A stretch of DNA of 64,000 nt from Paenisporosarcina sp050269735 (GTDB lineage: Bacteria > Bacillota > Bacilli > Bacillales_A > Planococcaceae): contig NZ_JBNNIX010000005.1 of the NCBI RefSeq assembly GCF_050269735.1, positions 141,710 to 205,709 of the forward strand. Direction: 5' to 3'. The position numbers and the translations under genes were made by a program. How positions within the stretch are numbered: the stretch's first letter is position 1; each line of letters opens with the position of its first letter. This document shows positions 16,116-23,473 of the stretch, in pieces. The notes under the pieces were generated by a model. It saw nothing but the letters and a program-made list of their open reading frames with translations. It did no database searches and had not been told where the DNA came from.

Positions 16116-16397
16116 ATGGAGTTACAGTATAAAGAATTAGGTCATGATGCATATGCTTTTGTGTATGAAAAAGATGGTAAGACTTTAGGGGAAATTACTT
16201 GGACGTTGCTAGGGGATGTAATGGTGATGGATCATACATTTGTTTCTCCATCACTACGTGGCCAAGGGGTGGCTAAGCAATTACTCGATCGTTCAGCTAA
16301 TTATGCTCGTGAAAAAAGATACAAAATGGAAGCTGTTTGTTCATATGTTGTGACAGCATTCAACCAGTCTGATGAATATGAAGATCTTAAAGCATAA
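16116..16397 (+). CDS. Short GNAT-like acetyltransferase (YjdJ type)
   Basis: A 93-residue minimal GNAT fold: a strand GKTLGEITWTLLGDVMVMDHTFV, then the acetyl-CoA loop SPSLRGQGVAKQLLDR and the family AVCSYV segment with its conserved cysteine (YjdJ/Acetyltransf_CG). The cofactor pocket is present but the acceptor domain is very small; no substrate is known. AAAGGAG 8 bp upstream sets the start at ATG 16116 rather than the GTG or ATG just before it. It is 33 bp after mhqO and ends with a terminator, so both may share the MhqR-controlled promoter (inference). Confidence 0.85.
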   Translation: MELQYKELGHDAYAFVYEKDGKTLGEITWTLLGDVMVMDHTFVSPSLRGQGVAKQLLDRSANYAREKRYKMEAVCSYVVTAFNQSDEYEDLKA

Positions 16398-16400
16398 TAA

Positions 16401-16440
16401 AAAGGCAATCCGCTAATTACAATTAGTGGGTTGCCTTTTA
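16401..16440. terminator. Bidirectional terminator after the YjdJ-like gene
   Basis: AAAGGCAATCCGCTAATT pairs with TTAGTGGGTTGCCTTT around a short loop; A and T tracts on both sides serve the converging 32-aa gene as well. Confidence 0.88.
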
Positions 16441-16467
16441 AGTCTTCTGCGTCATATAAGTTATCCC

Positions 16468-16566
16468 TCACATTTGAGTAAAAATAAATAAAAATCCTGT
16501 TAAAACTGAAGCACCTACCATTGTGTACATGAAATCTGATTGACTGAATACTAGTTTCTTTTCCAT
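16468..16566 (-). CDS. 32-residue single-span membrane microprotein
   Basis: MEKKLVFSQSDFMYTMVGAS followed by VLTGFLFIFTQM: a short polar N-terminus and one hydrophobic helix. AAAGGAG lies 10 bp upstream. An out-of-phase ATG 7 bp earlier opens a 90-residue frame that runs into the neighbouring gene and is not protein-like. A consensus SigB promoter (16614-16638) precedes it and a terminator follows, so this looks like a complete transcription unit. I do not recognise a family. Its function may be in the envelope stress response (inference). Confidence 0.65.
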   Translation of the reverse strand: MEKKLVFSQSDFMYTMVGASVLTGFLFIFTQM

Positions 16567-16613
16567 CGTGCATCTGCTCCTTTCATTTTGATGTTGTTGG
16601 TGTTAGTAGATAT

Positions 16614-16638
16614 GTACCCGCGTAATCTTACTTTAAAC
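16614..16638 (-). promoter_or_regulatory. SigB-type promoter of the 32-aa gene
   Basis: On the minus strand GTTTAA, a 13-bp spacer and GGGTAC, essentially the SigB consensus, about 48 bp ahead of the ATG. Confidence 0.78.
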
Positions 16639-16640
16639 AG

Positions 16641-16666
16641 GTTTATTCATAATTTATGTAGGGAAA
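16641..16666 (+). promoter_or_regulatory. Candidate SigB-type promoter of the DUF4064 gene
   Basis: GTTTAT, a 14-bp spacer and GGGAAA fit GTTTWW-N14-GGGWAW. Its -35 lies two bases from the -35 of the opposing promoter for the 32-aa gene, giving a back-to-back pair. Confidence 0.55.
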
Positions 16667-16738
16667 GTTAAATTTATGTAACCATAATCCGTTTGGTTCG
16701 TACATAATATAGTAAATACATGTAAAGAGGTGATTGCT

Positions 16739-17227
16739 TTGAGTAGAGCAGGAGAAGTAGCATTAGGAGTTATCGGAACTATATTAAATATCATCTTTTT
16801 AATTTTCGTCACACTCGCAGTAATGGGAGCATCTAATGCGAACACAGATGAATTAAAACAAATGTTTGAAGAGGAAATTGTATTGTCCGATCCAAACATG
16901 ACACCTGAAGATATTGCAGTTTTTAATGATGCTGTGGATGTCGGTATTGAAGTAGTAGGTGTAGTAGGATGGGTAGTAGTTGTAACATTACTTATCAGTA
17001 TCATATTAAGTATCTTGGGCGTCGTGAAAGTTTCCAAAAATAAGAGTCCAAAAGCGGCAGGAATCATGTTCATCTTTGCGGGATTACTGTCAGGAATACT
17101 ACTATTGGCACCAATTTTATTCTACATCGCAGCGATTATGTGTTTCGTTCGTAAAACACCAGTTCAGTATGTAGAAGATCCATACTATAACAATGAAGTG
17201 CAAAATCAACCTCAACAACCATTATAA
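16739..17227 (+). CDS. DUF4064-like small membrane protein
   Basis: A 162-residue integral membrane protein with a hydrophobic N-terminal helix (LGVIGTILNIIFLIFVTLAV), an acidic extracytoplasmic-type segment (about 35-65), then two or three helices (VGWVVVVTLLISIILSILG and AGIMFIFAGLLSGILLLAPI) and a cytoplasmic tail rich in Gln, Pro and Asn. The arrangement fits DUF4064. TTG 16739 is taken as the start because AAGAGGTG (16724-16731) lies 7 bp before it; a GTG at 16730 overlaps that site. Role unknown; possible SigB control. Confidence 0.72.
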   Translation: MSRAGEVALGVIGTILNIIFLIFVTLAVMGASNANTDELKQMFEEEIVLSDPNMTPEDIAVFNDAVDVGIEVVGVVGWVVVVTLLISIILSILGVVKVSKNKSPKAAGIMFIFAGLLSGILLLAPILFYIAAIMCFVRKTPVQYVEDPYYNNEVQNQPQQPL

Positions 17228-17235
17228 AAACACAA

Positions 17236-17273
17236 AAAACGCCTGTTAACATTAACTGTTAACAGGCGTTTTT
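17236..17273. terminator. Bidirectional terminator, DUF4064 / GNAT genes
   Basis: AAAACGCCTGTTAAC pairs with GTTAACAGGCGTTTT; the coding end of the minus-strand GNAT gene lies inside the hairpin. Confidence 0.93.
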
Positions 17274-17746
17274 AGGTAGTAAACATATTTAGCTGTGGAT
17301 AAAGGATGACCTTCAAAAAATTCATCGAACTCTTCTATACATGTAAAATTGTTACGTTCATAGAACGCACGACCTTTTTGATTTTCGCTTTCGACGTATA
17401 CAAATAATTGTTGAGCGTCTTGAATATGTTGCAGTCCTTCATTTAATAGCTTTTTTCCGTACCCTAAATGTTGATGAGAAGGTAATAAATAGATGGCAGT
17501 CAGTTCTGCATCGCCATCTTCATCTACACGAGTAAAATTGGCAAAACCAATAATTTCTTCATCATGAATAGCGACATAAACAGATGTTTTTTCTAAACGT
17601 TTCATCATCATGGCATTGGAATATGCCCGTTCAATAAATAGATTTTGAATGTCCCCAGGAATAATACCTTCATACGTATCATGCCAACTGATTTTAGCGA
17701 TTTGCTGTACCGCAGCAATATCGTCTTGTTTCATCGCTCGTATCAA
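17252..17746 (-). CDS. GNAT family N-acetyltransferase
   Basis: A 164-residue protein with the standard GNAT order: IRAMKQDDIAAVQQIAK, the strand DAELTAIYLLPSHQHLGYGKKL carrying the acetyl-CoA loop (the usual Q-x-x-G is HLGYGK), then YVESENQKGRAFYERNNF. A long insert after the first helix (WHDTYEGIIPGDIQNLFIE) is typical of a common Firmicute subgroup of unknown substrate. Its last codons lie in a shared bidirectional terminator. Confidence 0.87.
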   Translation of the reverse strand: MIRAMKQDDIAAVQQIAKISWHDTYEGIIPGDIQNLFIERAYSNAMMMKRLEKTSVYVAIHDEEIIGFANFTRVDEDGDAELTAIYLLPSHQHLGYGKKLLNEGLQHIQDAQQLFVYVESENQKGRAFYERNNFTCIEEFDEFFEGHPLSTAKYVYYLKTPVNS

Positions 17747-17840
17747 ATCGTCTCACCTCAAAATTCTTTCAGCTATCATACCAAACATTTCACTTCTATG
17801 CCATAGCTGTGGAATAATATCCACATAGGGAGTGAAAAAA

Positions 17841-18284
17841 ATGTGGACAATCAAATCATTTCAAGAGTTATCAACAACGGAACTTTATACATACTTACAA
17901 TTGCGTGTAAATGTATTTGTCGTGGAACAGTCATGTCCATATCAAGAGATAGATGGGTACGACATAGATTCATATCATCTTGCTTATATTGACAATGGCG
18001 AACTGCTATCATATGCGCGTATTTTGCCTGCAGGAATAAAATATGACCGAATATCAATCGGAAGAGTGATCGTCAACAAAAATGCACGTGGAAGAGGTTT
18101 GGCCAAACAATTGATGGAACAGGCCATTTCCTTCAGCCGTGATAAATGGCCAATGGACGAAGTTCAATTACAAGCACAAACATATTTAAGGAGTTTTTAT
18201 GGCTCCTTCGGTTTTGAGGAGATTTCGGAAGAATATGACGAAGATGGTATTCCTCATGTCGATATGATGTTGAAGAAATTATGA
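17841..18284 (+). CDS. ElaA-type GNAT acetyltransferase
   Basis: A 147-residue ElaA-like protein: FQELSTTELYTYLQLRVNVF followed by VVEQSCPYQEIDGYD, the characteristic N-terminal segment, then SIGRVIVNKNARGRGLAKQLM with the acetyl-CoA loop and LRSFYGSFGFEEISEEYDEDGIPHV at the C-terminus. ElaA substrates are not established. ATG 17841 follows AGGGAG by 9 bp; an upstream GTG (17832) is too close to the ribosome site. No terminator is seen right after it. Confidence 0.9.
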   Translation: MWTIKSFQELSTTELYTYLQLRVNVFVVEQSCPYQEIDGYDIDSYHLAYIDNGELLSYARILPAGIKYDRISIGRVIVNKNARGRGLAKQLMEQAISFSRDKWPMDEVQLQAQTYLRSFYGSFGFEEISEEYDEDGIPHVDMMLKKL

Positions 18285-18315
18285 ATTTGTAATCAATTTG
18301 TCACCATATAAAAGT

Positions 18316-18339
18316 GTTGAAATTAGTAATAACGGGTAT
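18316..18339 (+). promoter_or_regulatory. SigB-type promoter of the YtxH-like gene
   Basis: GTTGAA, a 12-bp spacer and GGGTAT: five of six and six of six matches to the consensus, with the minimal spacing. It lies 48 bp before the ATG. Confidence 0.65.
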
Positions 18340-18386
18340 CTATATGAGTATCAGAAGAAATTAAACTTTTTGGAGGAATGATGACA

Positions 18387-18719
18387 ATGGCAAGAGGAAA
18401 TAATCGTTCACTACTGCTAGCTGGACTGGCAGCAGGTGCATATGCGTACTTTAGTAATCCGGAAAATCGTGAAAAAGCACTGGTTGCTTTCAATAATACA
18501 AAAACAAAAGTGAATTCGTATTTGGAATCACAAAAATTGAATAAAACGGATATGACCAAAGTAGGTCACTCAGAACCTCATGATATTGAAGACAATAAAA
18601 TGTTAGATGAAGGTGCTATTACAAGTGTTCAATATTTCAATCAAGAAGTTCAGGATAACAAGAAAAAAACAGATTCAACTTCAGCAACTGAAGATAAATT
18701 AGATAGTAAAAATCTGTAA
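18387..18719 (+). CDS. YtxH-like general stress protein
   Basis: About 110 residues starting MARGNNRSLLLAGLAAGAYA, a glycine/alanine-rich hydrophobic segment with the YtxH/YtkA pattern, then YFSNPENREKALVAFNNTKTK and a hydrophilic, acidic/lysine-rich low-complexity tail. Three ATGs (18378, 18381, 18387) follow GGAGG; the last gives 10-bp spacing, but the middle one is equally possible. The SigB-like promoter at 18316-18339 fits general stress induction seen for YtxH relatives. Molecular role unknown. Confidence 0.72.
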   Translation: MARGNNRSLLLAGLAAGAYAYFSNPENREKALVAFNNTKTKVNSYLESQKLNKTDMTKVGHSEPHDIEDNKMLDEGAITSVQYFNQEVQDNKKKTDSTSATEDKLDSKNL

Positions 18720-18760
18720 AAAGAAGGCTACGCTTCATGCGAGCGTAACCTTCTTTTTTT
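18719..18760 (+). terminator. Terminator of the YtxH-like gene
   Basis: AGAAGGCTACGCT pairs with AGCGTAACCTTCT (one mismatch), followed by a run of T. Confidence 0.9.
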
Positions 18761-18845
18761 TATGAATGCCTCTAGGGACAAAAGTATTATGTGGGGGCTT
18801 ATTTTGAGTAATATGTCGTTCCAACGAATGTTGAACGGACTTTTA

Positions 18846-19496
18846 TTAAAATCCGAGTGATCGACGGAAATAACTTGCATACCGCTGACTGACTGGAATT
18901 CTCGTTCCATCCGTCATTTCCAATAAAAAAGTAGAATGGGAATCAGGTTGGATTTCTTTAATAAATGCAATGTTGACTATGTATGAACGGTGACATCTGA
19001 TAAAAGTTTCCGATGAAAGAAATAATTCCAGTTCGCTTAAATTTAAGCGGTGATATCCTTCTTTAACTTCCGTTTTAACAAACGTTTTTCTTAGCTGGGT
19101 TTCCAAAAATATGACTTGTTCATGCTTAATTGGATACCAATTCTCTTCCGTTTTAATCGTCATATATTGACTTAAAAAAGGAGAGGGCTGATGGGGGAGA
19201 ATAGCAGTGACAGCACCCTTGGTTTTACCTTCTTCAATAATGGGGATACTCATTCCATAATAGGAGACGCCAAAAATATCCGGATCAATAAACTCGTTTA
19301 CTTTTTGTCCATATATGAGAGCTTTGTGTGTGGCAGTTCCTTCTTTTATCGAATCACCTGGTAGTATTTTTAAATCAATTCTTTTACTTGGTTGATAATA
19401 CACATATTCACGTGTATTGGATATCGCAATGGATGCTTGCTCTGGAAAAAACTCTTGAATAACTTCCATGATTTCATTAATTGTTTTTGTGTCCAT
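18846..19496 (-). CDS. LytTR-type transcriptional regulator with N-terminal sensory domain
   Basis: A 216-residue protein. The N-terminal 110 residues (IMEVIQEFFPEQASIAISN, then PGDSIKEGTATHKAL and GMSIPIIEEGKTKGAVTAIL) resemble a PAS/GAF-like ligand domain rather than a receiver, since no phospho-acceptor pocket is seen. The C-terminal 100 residues are a LytTR DNA-binding domain (FVKTEVKEGYHRLNLSELEL, SETFIRCHRSYIVNIAFI, GTRIPVSQRYASYFRRSLGF). Such stand-alone proteins are one-component regulators; the signal and targets are unknown. ATG 19496 lies 8 bp after GAGG. It is divergent from the lipid kinase gene, its most likely target (inference). Confidence 0.85.
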   Translation of the reverse strand: MDTKTINEIMEVIQEFFPEQASIAISNTREYVYYQPSKRIDLKILPGDSIKEGTATHKALIYGQKVNEFIDPDIFGVSYYGMSIPIIEEGKTKGAVTAILPHQPSPFLSQYMTIKTEENWYPIKHEQVIFLETQLRKTFVKTEVKEGYHRLNLSELELFLSSETFIRCHRSYIVNIAFIKEIQPDSHSTFLLEMTDGTRIPVSQRYASYFRRSLGF

Positions 19497-19575
19497 TGAC
19501 TGCACCTCATTTTTACCGAACTTCTATTTTTACTATTTTACCATATAAAGCAAGAATACAAAGGAGGCATTTTCC

Positions 19576-20472
19576 TTGAAAAAAGCCATGTTTATTTTAA
19601 ATCCCTCATCTGGTAAAGAGTTAGCAGGAACATATAAAGAACAAACAATTGAAACCTTACAAGAAATGGGATATGAGGTTCATGTCAAGGAAACGCAAGG
19701 GGAAGGCGATGCGACGGACTTTGCTCGACAAGCCTGTATGGAAAAATATCATCTTGTAACAGCTATGGGTGGGGATGGCACAATAAATGAGGCAGTAAAT
19801 GGGTTGGCAGAGCAAGAACATCGACCACTTTTTTCATTCATTCCTTTAGGGACAGTAAACGATTTTGCCAGAGCACTCGGAATTCCTTTGAATCCAGCCG
19901 AGGCAATTGAAGCCTTGAAAACAGCCGAACCACGTTTTGCAGATATTGCAAAAGCCCAAAATAAATTCTTTATGAATATCTTGGCAGTAGGAAGAATAGC
20001 TGAAAACGTTTCGCACGTATCAATTGAACAAAAAACAAAATTAGGGGCACTCGCTTACTTGATTGAAGGCGTGAAGGCTTTAACATCTGACGAAGAAACA
20101 GAAGTATCAGTTGAACATGATCATGGTACATGGAAAGGAAATGCGGTCATCGTTCTGGCTGCACTCACCAATTCTGTAGGTGGTTTTGAAAAACTTGCAC
20201 CCAAAGCAGAAACAGATGATGGTCTATTACATGTGTTTATTGTGAAAAGTGCAGGAATCCCTGCTTTCCTTCGCATGGCTTCCGCTATATTACGTGGCAA
20301 GTTAGAAAAAGATCCGGACGTCATTGTCATTAAAACTAAGAAAGCAAGGATTGAAACTACTCCTGAATTGAGTTGCAATTTAGATGGGGATGAAGGATGT
20401 ACAACCCCTATAGACGTTAAAATCCTAGAAAGACATATCGAATTACTAGTTCCAATTAATGAAATTGTATAA
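19576..20472 (+). CDS. Diacylglycerol kinase-like lipid kinase, YegS/BmrU family
   Basis: A 298-residue protein with a DAGK catalytic domain: FILNPSSGKE at the nucleotide loop, AMGGDGTINEAVNGL (the GGDGT signature, about 74-88) and PLGTVNDFARALGIP. C-terminal SCNLDGDEGCTTP matches the metal-binding region of YegS. It probably phosphorylates diacylglycerol or a related membrane lipid at the inner membrane face; DgkB and BmrU are the family references. TTG start, 8 bp after AAGGAGG. It is monocistronic, divergent from the LytTR regulator. Confidence 0.9.
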   Translation: MKKAMFILNPSSGKELAGTYKEQTIETLQEMGYEVHVKETQGEGDATDFARQACMEKYHLVTAMGGDGTINEAVNGLAEQEHRPLFSFIPLGTVNDFARALGIPLNPAEAIEALKTAEPRFADIAKAQNKFFMNILAVGRIAENVSHVSIEQKTKLGALAYLIEGVKALTSDEETEVSVEHDHGTWKGNAVIVLAALTNSVGGFEKLAPKAETDDGLLHVFIVKSAGIPAFLRMASAILRGKLEKDPDVIVIKTKKARIETTPELSCNLDGDEGCTTPIDVKILERHIELLVPINEIV

Positions 20473-20667
20473 GACAAGTTCGTGAGATTAATTGTATAAA
20501 TTTGCTAAATCAATAATATACAAAAACGTCATTTGCGAAATTCGAAGAAGTTTGTCATATATTCGTGAGAAAATACCTAATATTTCAGATTAATTTTTTT
20601 CATGAAGAAATTAATAAACCTATTTTCATAAAAGAATTTTCATTATATAGTTAACTAATAATGGTGA

Positions 20668-20685
20668 AATACGCCCTTGCGTATT
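20668..20685 (+). other. Small inverted repeat in the AraC-gene leader
   Basis: AATACGC and GCGTATT flank CCTT, a 7-bp perfect stem about 24 bp before the start of the AraC-type gene. It may be an operator or a small RNA hairpin near the ribosome site. The rest of the 236-bp gap is AT-rich with no gene. Confidence 0.45.
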
Positions 20686-20708
20686 GTAACGAAAGATGGT
20701 GAGTTTTT

Positions 20709-21491
20709 ATGCAGCAAAAACAATTAAGTGGCAGTGAAACAATAGCTGAAAAATATATGAGTGAAATTGAGATATCCTCTCAGTTCGAAGGAATAGAAGA
20801 TTTCTTTGAATTAGAAGCAAAACTTTTGTATGAAATTCACCATTTGGAAACGGAACAGGCAAAGAAAACCTTGCATCTCATTATTGATCGGATATCACTG
20901 AGAGCCGGGAAGCAGACGATTCGTGGAGTGAAAAATTATTTCAGTGTACTGTCATCCATAATGGCGAGAAAATTGTATGAAAACCAAGTACCTTCGAAAA
21001 AGGCTTTTGCTTTTAATGCAGCATGTATCGATATGATTGATCTTCATATGAATGATGCATCATTTCTGCAATTTGCAGATGATTTAATTGATTTTTTTGT
21101 GTCCGTTATTTCCGAAAGAAAACAACCGACATTCAGCCATCAAACAGTTAATAAAGTCATTTTATTCATTAATGATGAAGTGGAGTCTGAGCTATCGGTA
21201 GAGGATATAGCTAAACACTTCCAGGTAAGCACGAGCCATTTATCCCGAATTTTCCGGGAACATGTAGGAATTACACTGGTAGAATATCTAAATGTAAGAC
21301 GTGTGGAGGAGTCTCAATACTATTTGAGACATACAAACAAAAGTATTTCAGCGATTTCAAAGCAATATCATTTTTGCAACCAAAGTTATTTCACCCGCAT
21401 ATTTAAGAAGTATACAGAAGTAACACCAAAACAATTCCGTGATCAAAAAGAGCATGAGTATTTTCGTTTTTCATTACCGACAACCGTTTAA
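20709..21491 (+). CDS. AraC family transcriptional regulator
   Basis: A 260-residue regulator. The C-terminal 100 residues form the double helix-turn-helix: VEDIAKHFQVSTSHLSRIFR and ISAISKQYHFCNQSYFTRIF ending in YTEVTPKQFRDQKEHEYF. The N-terminal 150 residues are helical and lack a cupin signature, a layout common in Firmicute regulators of the two-component or orphan type. ATG follows AGATGGTGAG. The target is not evident; yidC lies downstream past a terminator. Confidence 0.88.
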   Translation: MQQKQLSGSETIAEKYMSEIEISSQFEGIEDFFELEAKLLYEIHHLETEQAKKTLHLIIDRISLRAGKQTIRGVKNYFSVLSSIMARKLYENQVPSKKAFAFNAACIDMIDLHMNDASFLQFADDLIDFFVSVISERKQPTFSHQTVNKVILFINDEVESELSVEDIAKHFQVSTSHLSRIFREHVGITLVEYLNVRRVEESQYYLRHTNKSISAISKQYHFCNQSYFTRIFKKYTEVTPKQFRDQKEHEYFRFSLPTTV

Positions 21492-21518
21492 AGAGTCGCT
21501 GACAACGACTCTTTTTTC
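21490..21518 (+). terminator. Terminator of the AraC-type gene
   Basis: AAAGAGTCG pairs with CGACTCTTT around a 6-nt loop, then TTT. Confidence 0.88.
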
Positions 21519-21589
21519 TATGGATTTGAAAAGTAGTAGTCATATAAGGTATACTTTTCTATAGTTTAAAAGATGAAGGTGTGAACCTA

Positions 21590-22354
21590 GTGAAGAAAAA
21601 AATTGGATTACTAACTATGCTTGTAATGGCTGCTGTTCTTTTAAGTGGGTGTTCAGGTGTTGAAAACAAAGAAGGGTACTTCTACAGTATATTTGTAAAA
21701 CCCTTCGACTTTTTACTTAATTTCTTTGGGGATTTATTCAACGGAAGTTTCGGCTTGGCAATTATTGCAATCACAATTTTAATACGACTTGTTTTAATGC
21801 CTTTAATGCTTCGTAACTATAAAACTCAACAAGGCATGAAAGTCAAAATGGATGCAATGAAGCCTGAAATGGACGAAATCCAAAAGAAAATTAAAGCATC
21901 TAAAGATAAAGAAGAGCAAATGAAGTTGCAACAAGAGATGATGGGCCTTTACCGTAAGCATAATGTAAATCCATTGAACATGGGTTGCTTGCCGATGTTG
22001 GTACAAATGCCAATCATTATGGGACTTTATTTTGCGATCCTGCATTCTCCAGATGTAAAGAGTCATCAATTCCTATGGTATAGTCTCGGCTCGCCGGACA
22101 TTATCATGACTTTGATTGCAGGTGCCGTATACTTCCTACAAGCGAAAGTGTCTCTATGGACAGTTCCGGAACAACAAAAACAACAAATGAAAATGTTTGT
22201 GTATATTTCGCCAATCATGATTATGTTCGTTTCATTTACATCGATGTCGGCATTGCCTCTTTACTGGACTGTTGGTGGTTTACTATTAATATTCCAAACT
22301 TATCTAGGACGCAAGTTTTATTCGAACCATCCTGAAAAAGCATTAGAAGAATAA
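21590..22354 (+). CDS. yidC: Membrane protein insertase YidC/OxaA (lipoprotein form)
   Basis: A 254-residue YidC1/YidC2-type insertase that helps place proteins in the cytoplasmic membrane, alone or with Sec. It begins with a lipoprotein signal (LLTMLVMAAVLLSGC, lipobox Cys near residue 21), followed by five helices; the conserved pore arginine is in ILIRLVLMPLMLRNYKTQQGM. The cytoplasmic coiled-coil loop (MKPEMDEIQKKIKASKDKE) and the motif NPLNMGCLPMLVQMPI are typical. GTG 21590 is preferred: GAAGGTG lies 8 bp upstream and an earlier GTG overlaps that site. Confidence 0.95.
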   Translation: MKKKIGLLTMLVMAAVLLSGCSGVENKEGYFYSIFVKPFDFLLNFFGDLFNGSFGLAIIAITILIRLVLMPLMLRNYKTQQGMKVKMDAMKPEMDEIQKKIKASKDKEEQMKLQQEMMGLYRKHNVNPLNMGCLPMLVQMPIIMGLYFAILHSPDVKSHQFLWYSLGSPDIIMTLIAGAVYFLQAKVSLWTVPEQQKQQMKMFVYISPIMIMFVSFTSMSALPLYWTVGGLLLIFQTYLGRKFYSNHPEKALEE

Positions 22355-22359
22355 CAAGT

Positions 22360-22392
22360 AAAAGTCGGTGCATGGAGCACCGACTTTTTTTA
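22360..22392 (+). terminator. Terminator of yidC
   Basis: AAAGTCGGTGC pairs with GCACCGACTTT around a short loop, followed by a T run that runs into the ribosome site of the next gene. Confidence 0.92.
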
Positions 22393-22404
22393 GGAGTGAC
22401 AGAT

Positions 22405-22650
22405 ATGAAACGTAATTGGGTTGCGGGATTGTTAATAACTGCGGTAAGTATTGCTGCTTTAGTTTTTATTATGAATGGAAATTTATATGTATCTGTATTG
22501 TTTATGACTGCATTGTTTGCCTTAACGAATGGATTTAGAGCTGCCAGTTTTAAAGAAAAAGGATTTGAGCGGGAATCGAAATGGATGAAAGGAATGTCTA
22601 TTTTCTTTTCAATCGCATTTATTATCATTTTAGGAGTAATTATTTTTTAA
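22405..22650 (+). CDS. Small membrane protein of unknown function
   Basis: An 81-residue protein with three hydrophobic segments: GLLITAVSIAALVFIM, LYVSVLFMTALFALTNGF and FFSIAFIIILGVIIF, with a charged turn (KEKGFERESKWMKG) between the last two. AGGAGTGA lies 5 bp before ATG 22405. A longer frame begins in the yidC terminator and is rejected. I recognise no family with confidence. It may be transcribed by leak past the yidC terminator. Confidence 0.75.
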   Translation: MKRNWVAGLLITAVSIAALVFIMNGNLYVSVLFMTALFALTNGFRAASFKEKGFERESKWMKGMSIFFSIAFIIILGVIIF

Positions 22651-22715
22651 ATGTATAATTGCCTAATTTAAAGCCATCATGCTAATGAGAAGTCATTTGC
22701 ATGGAGGTTTTTTTT

Positions 22716-23252
22716 ATGAAAAAATGGATAATTGGATGTGCGGCGATCCTTGTTACTGGATGTAGCCAACAAAATGTTTCGATACCCGTTAGTGGTGTGA
22801 TTGAACATTCGCTTGCTACCACGATAGTAGATGCCACTGGTAAAGGAATAGGCACTGCAGAGTTAACCGAAACTGAAGTTGGGGTTAGAATTCATGTGTT
22901 GCTGAAAGGGATGACTCCAGGAGTAAAAGCGATTCACTTTCATGAAGTAGGAAAATGTGATATCCCGAAATTTACAACTGCAGGTAGTCACGTAAATCCC
23001 ACGAATAAACAGCATGGTTTCGATAATCCAAAAGGCTATCATTCCGGTGATCTTCCTAATTTGACAGTAGGCGAAAATGGCGAAGTGGATTTAGAAATTA
23101 CTTCTCCGCATGTGACACTGGAAAAAGGAAAGTCCAATTCATTACTTGATGAAGATGGAAGTGCATTGGTGATCCATGAAAAAGCCGACGATTATAAGAC
23201 GGATCCTTCTGGGAACTCTGGTGATCGGATTGCTTGTGGAGTCCTCAAATAA
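22716..23252 (+). CDS. Cu/Zn superoxide dismutase family lipoprotein (SodC/YojM type)
   Basis: A 178-residue protein with a lipoprotein signal (KKWIIGCAAILVTGC) and a Cu/Zn-SOD fold. The copper pair is in AIHFHEVGKCD, the bridging and zinc ligands in AGSHVNP, KQHGFDNP and YHSGDLPN, the last copper His in ALVIHEKADDY, and the disulfide cysteines in GKCD and IACGVL. All ligands appear present. This is notable because B. subtilis YojM is reported to lack one copper ligand. It probably dismutates superoxide at the outer membrane face. ATG 22716 lies 8 bp after GGAGG. Confidence 0.9.
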   Translation: MKKWIIGCAAILVTGCSQQNVSIPVSGVIEHSLATTIVDATGKGIGTAELTETEVGVRIHVLLKGMTPGVKAIHFHEVGKCDIPKFTTAGSHVNPTNKQHGFDNPKGYHSGDLPNLTVGENGEVDLEITSPHVTLEKGKSNSLLDEDGSALVIHEKADDYKTDPSGNSGDRIACGVLK

Positions 23253-23289
23253 AAAACGTTCGTAACCATTAACGGTTACGAACGTTTTT
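23252..23289. terminator. Terminator shared by sodC and the 39-aa ORF
   Basis: AAAAACGTTCGTAACC pairs with GGTTACGAACGTTTTT around ATTAAC-like loop bases; symmetrical flanks allow bidirectional use. Confidence 0.93.
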
Positions 23290-23388
23290 CTGTTTTTTGT
23301 CTTTGTTTCTATCTTCTTTACGATTTTCTAAGAGTTCATCCAATTGTTGCATTAATTGTAGCACGTCGAATTTTGAGATTCGTGACAT
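23269..23388 (-). CDS. Possible 39-residue soluble peptide
   Basis: MSRISKFDVLQLMQQLDELL followed by a highly charged tail (ENRKEDRNKDKKQKN). The first half is an amphipathic helix and the second a K/D/R-rich stretch, which looks protein-like. GGGAG lies 12 bp before the ATG; a GTG four codons earlier is closer. Its end lies inside the shared terminator. No family recognised; moderate to low confidence. Confidence 0.4.
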   Translation of the reverse strand: MSRISKFDVLQLMQQLDELLENRKEDRNKDKKQKNVRNR

Positions 23389-23473
23389 GTAGACACACAC
23401 TCCCGTCTCGATTTTGATACTATATGATTCGTATCACAAGATAGTTTTTTGTCCGTCGAATGAAAAAAAGTTT

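Noticed and set aside
23417..23438. TGATAC/GTATCA inverted repeat as an operator
   Set aside because: Six-base arms with a ten-base spacer are easy to find by chance in AT-rich spacers; no regulator or second copy supports it.
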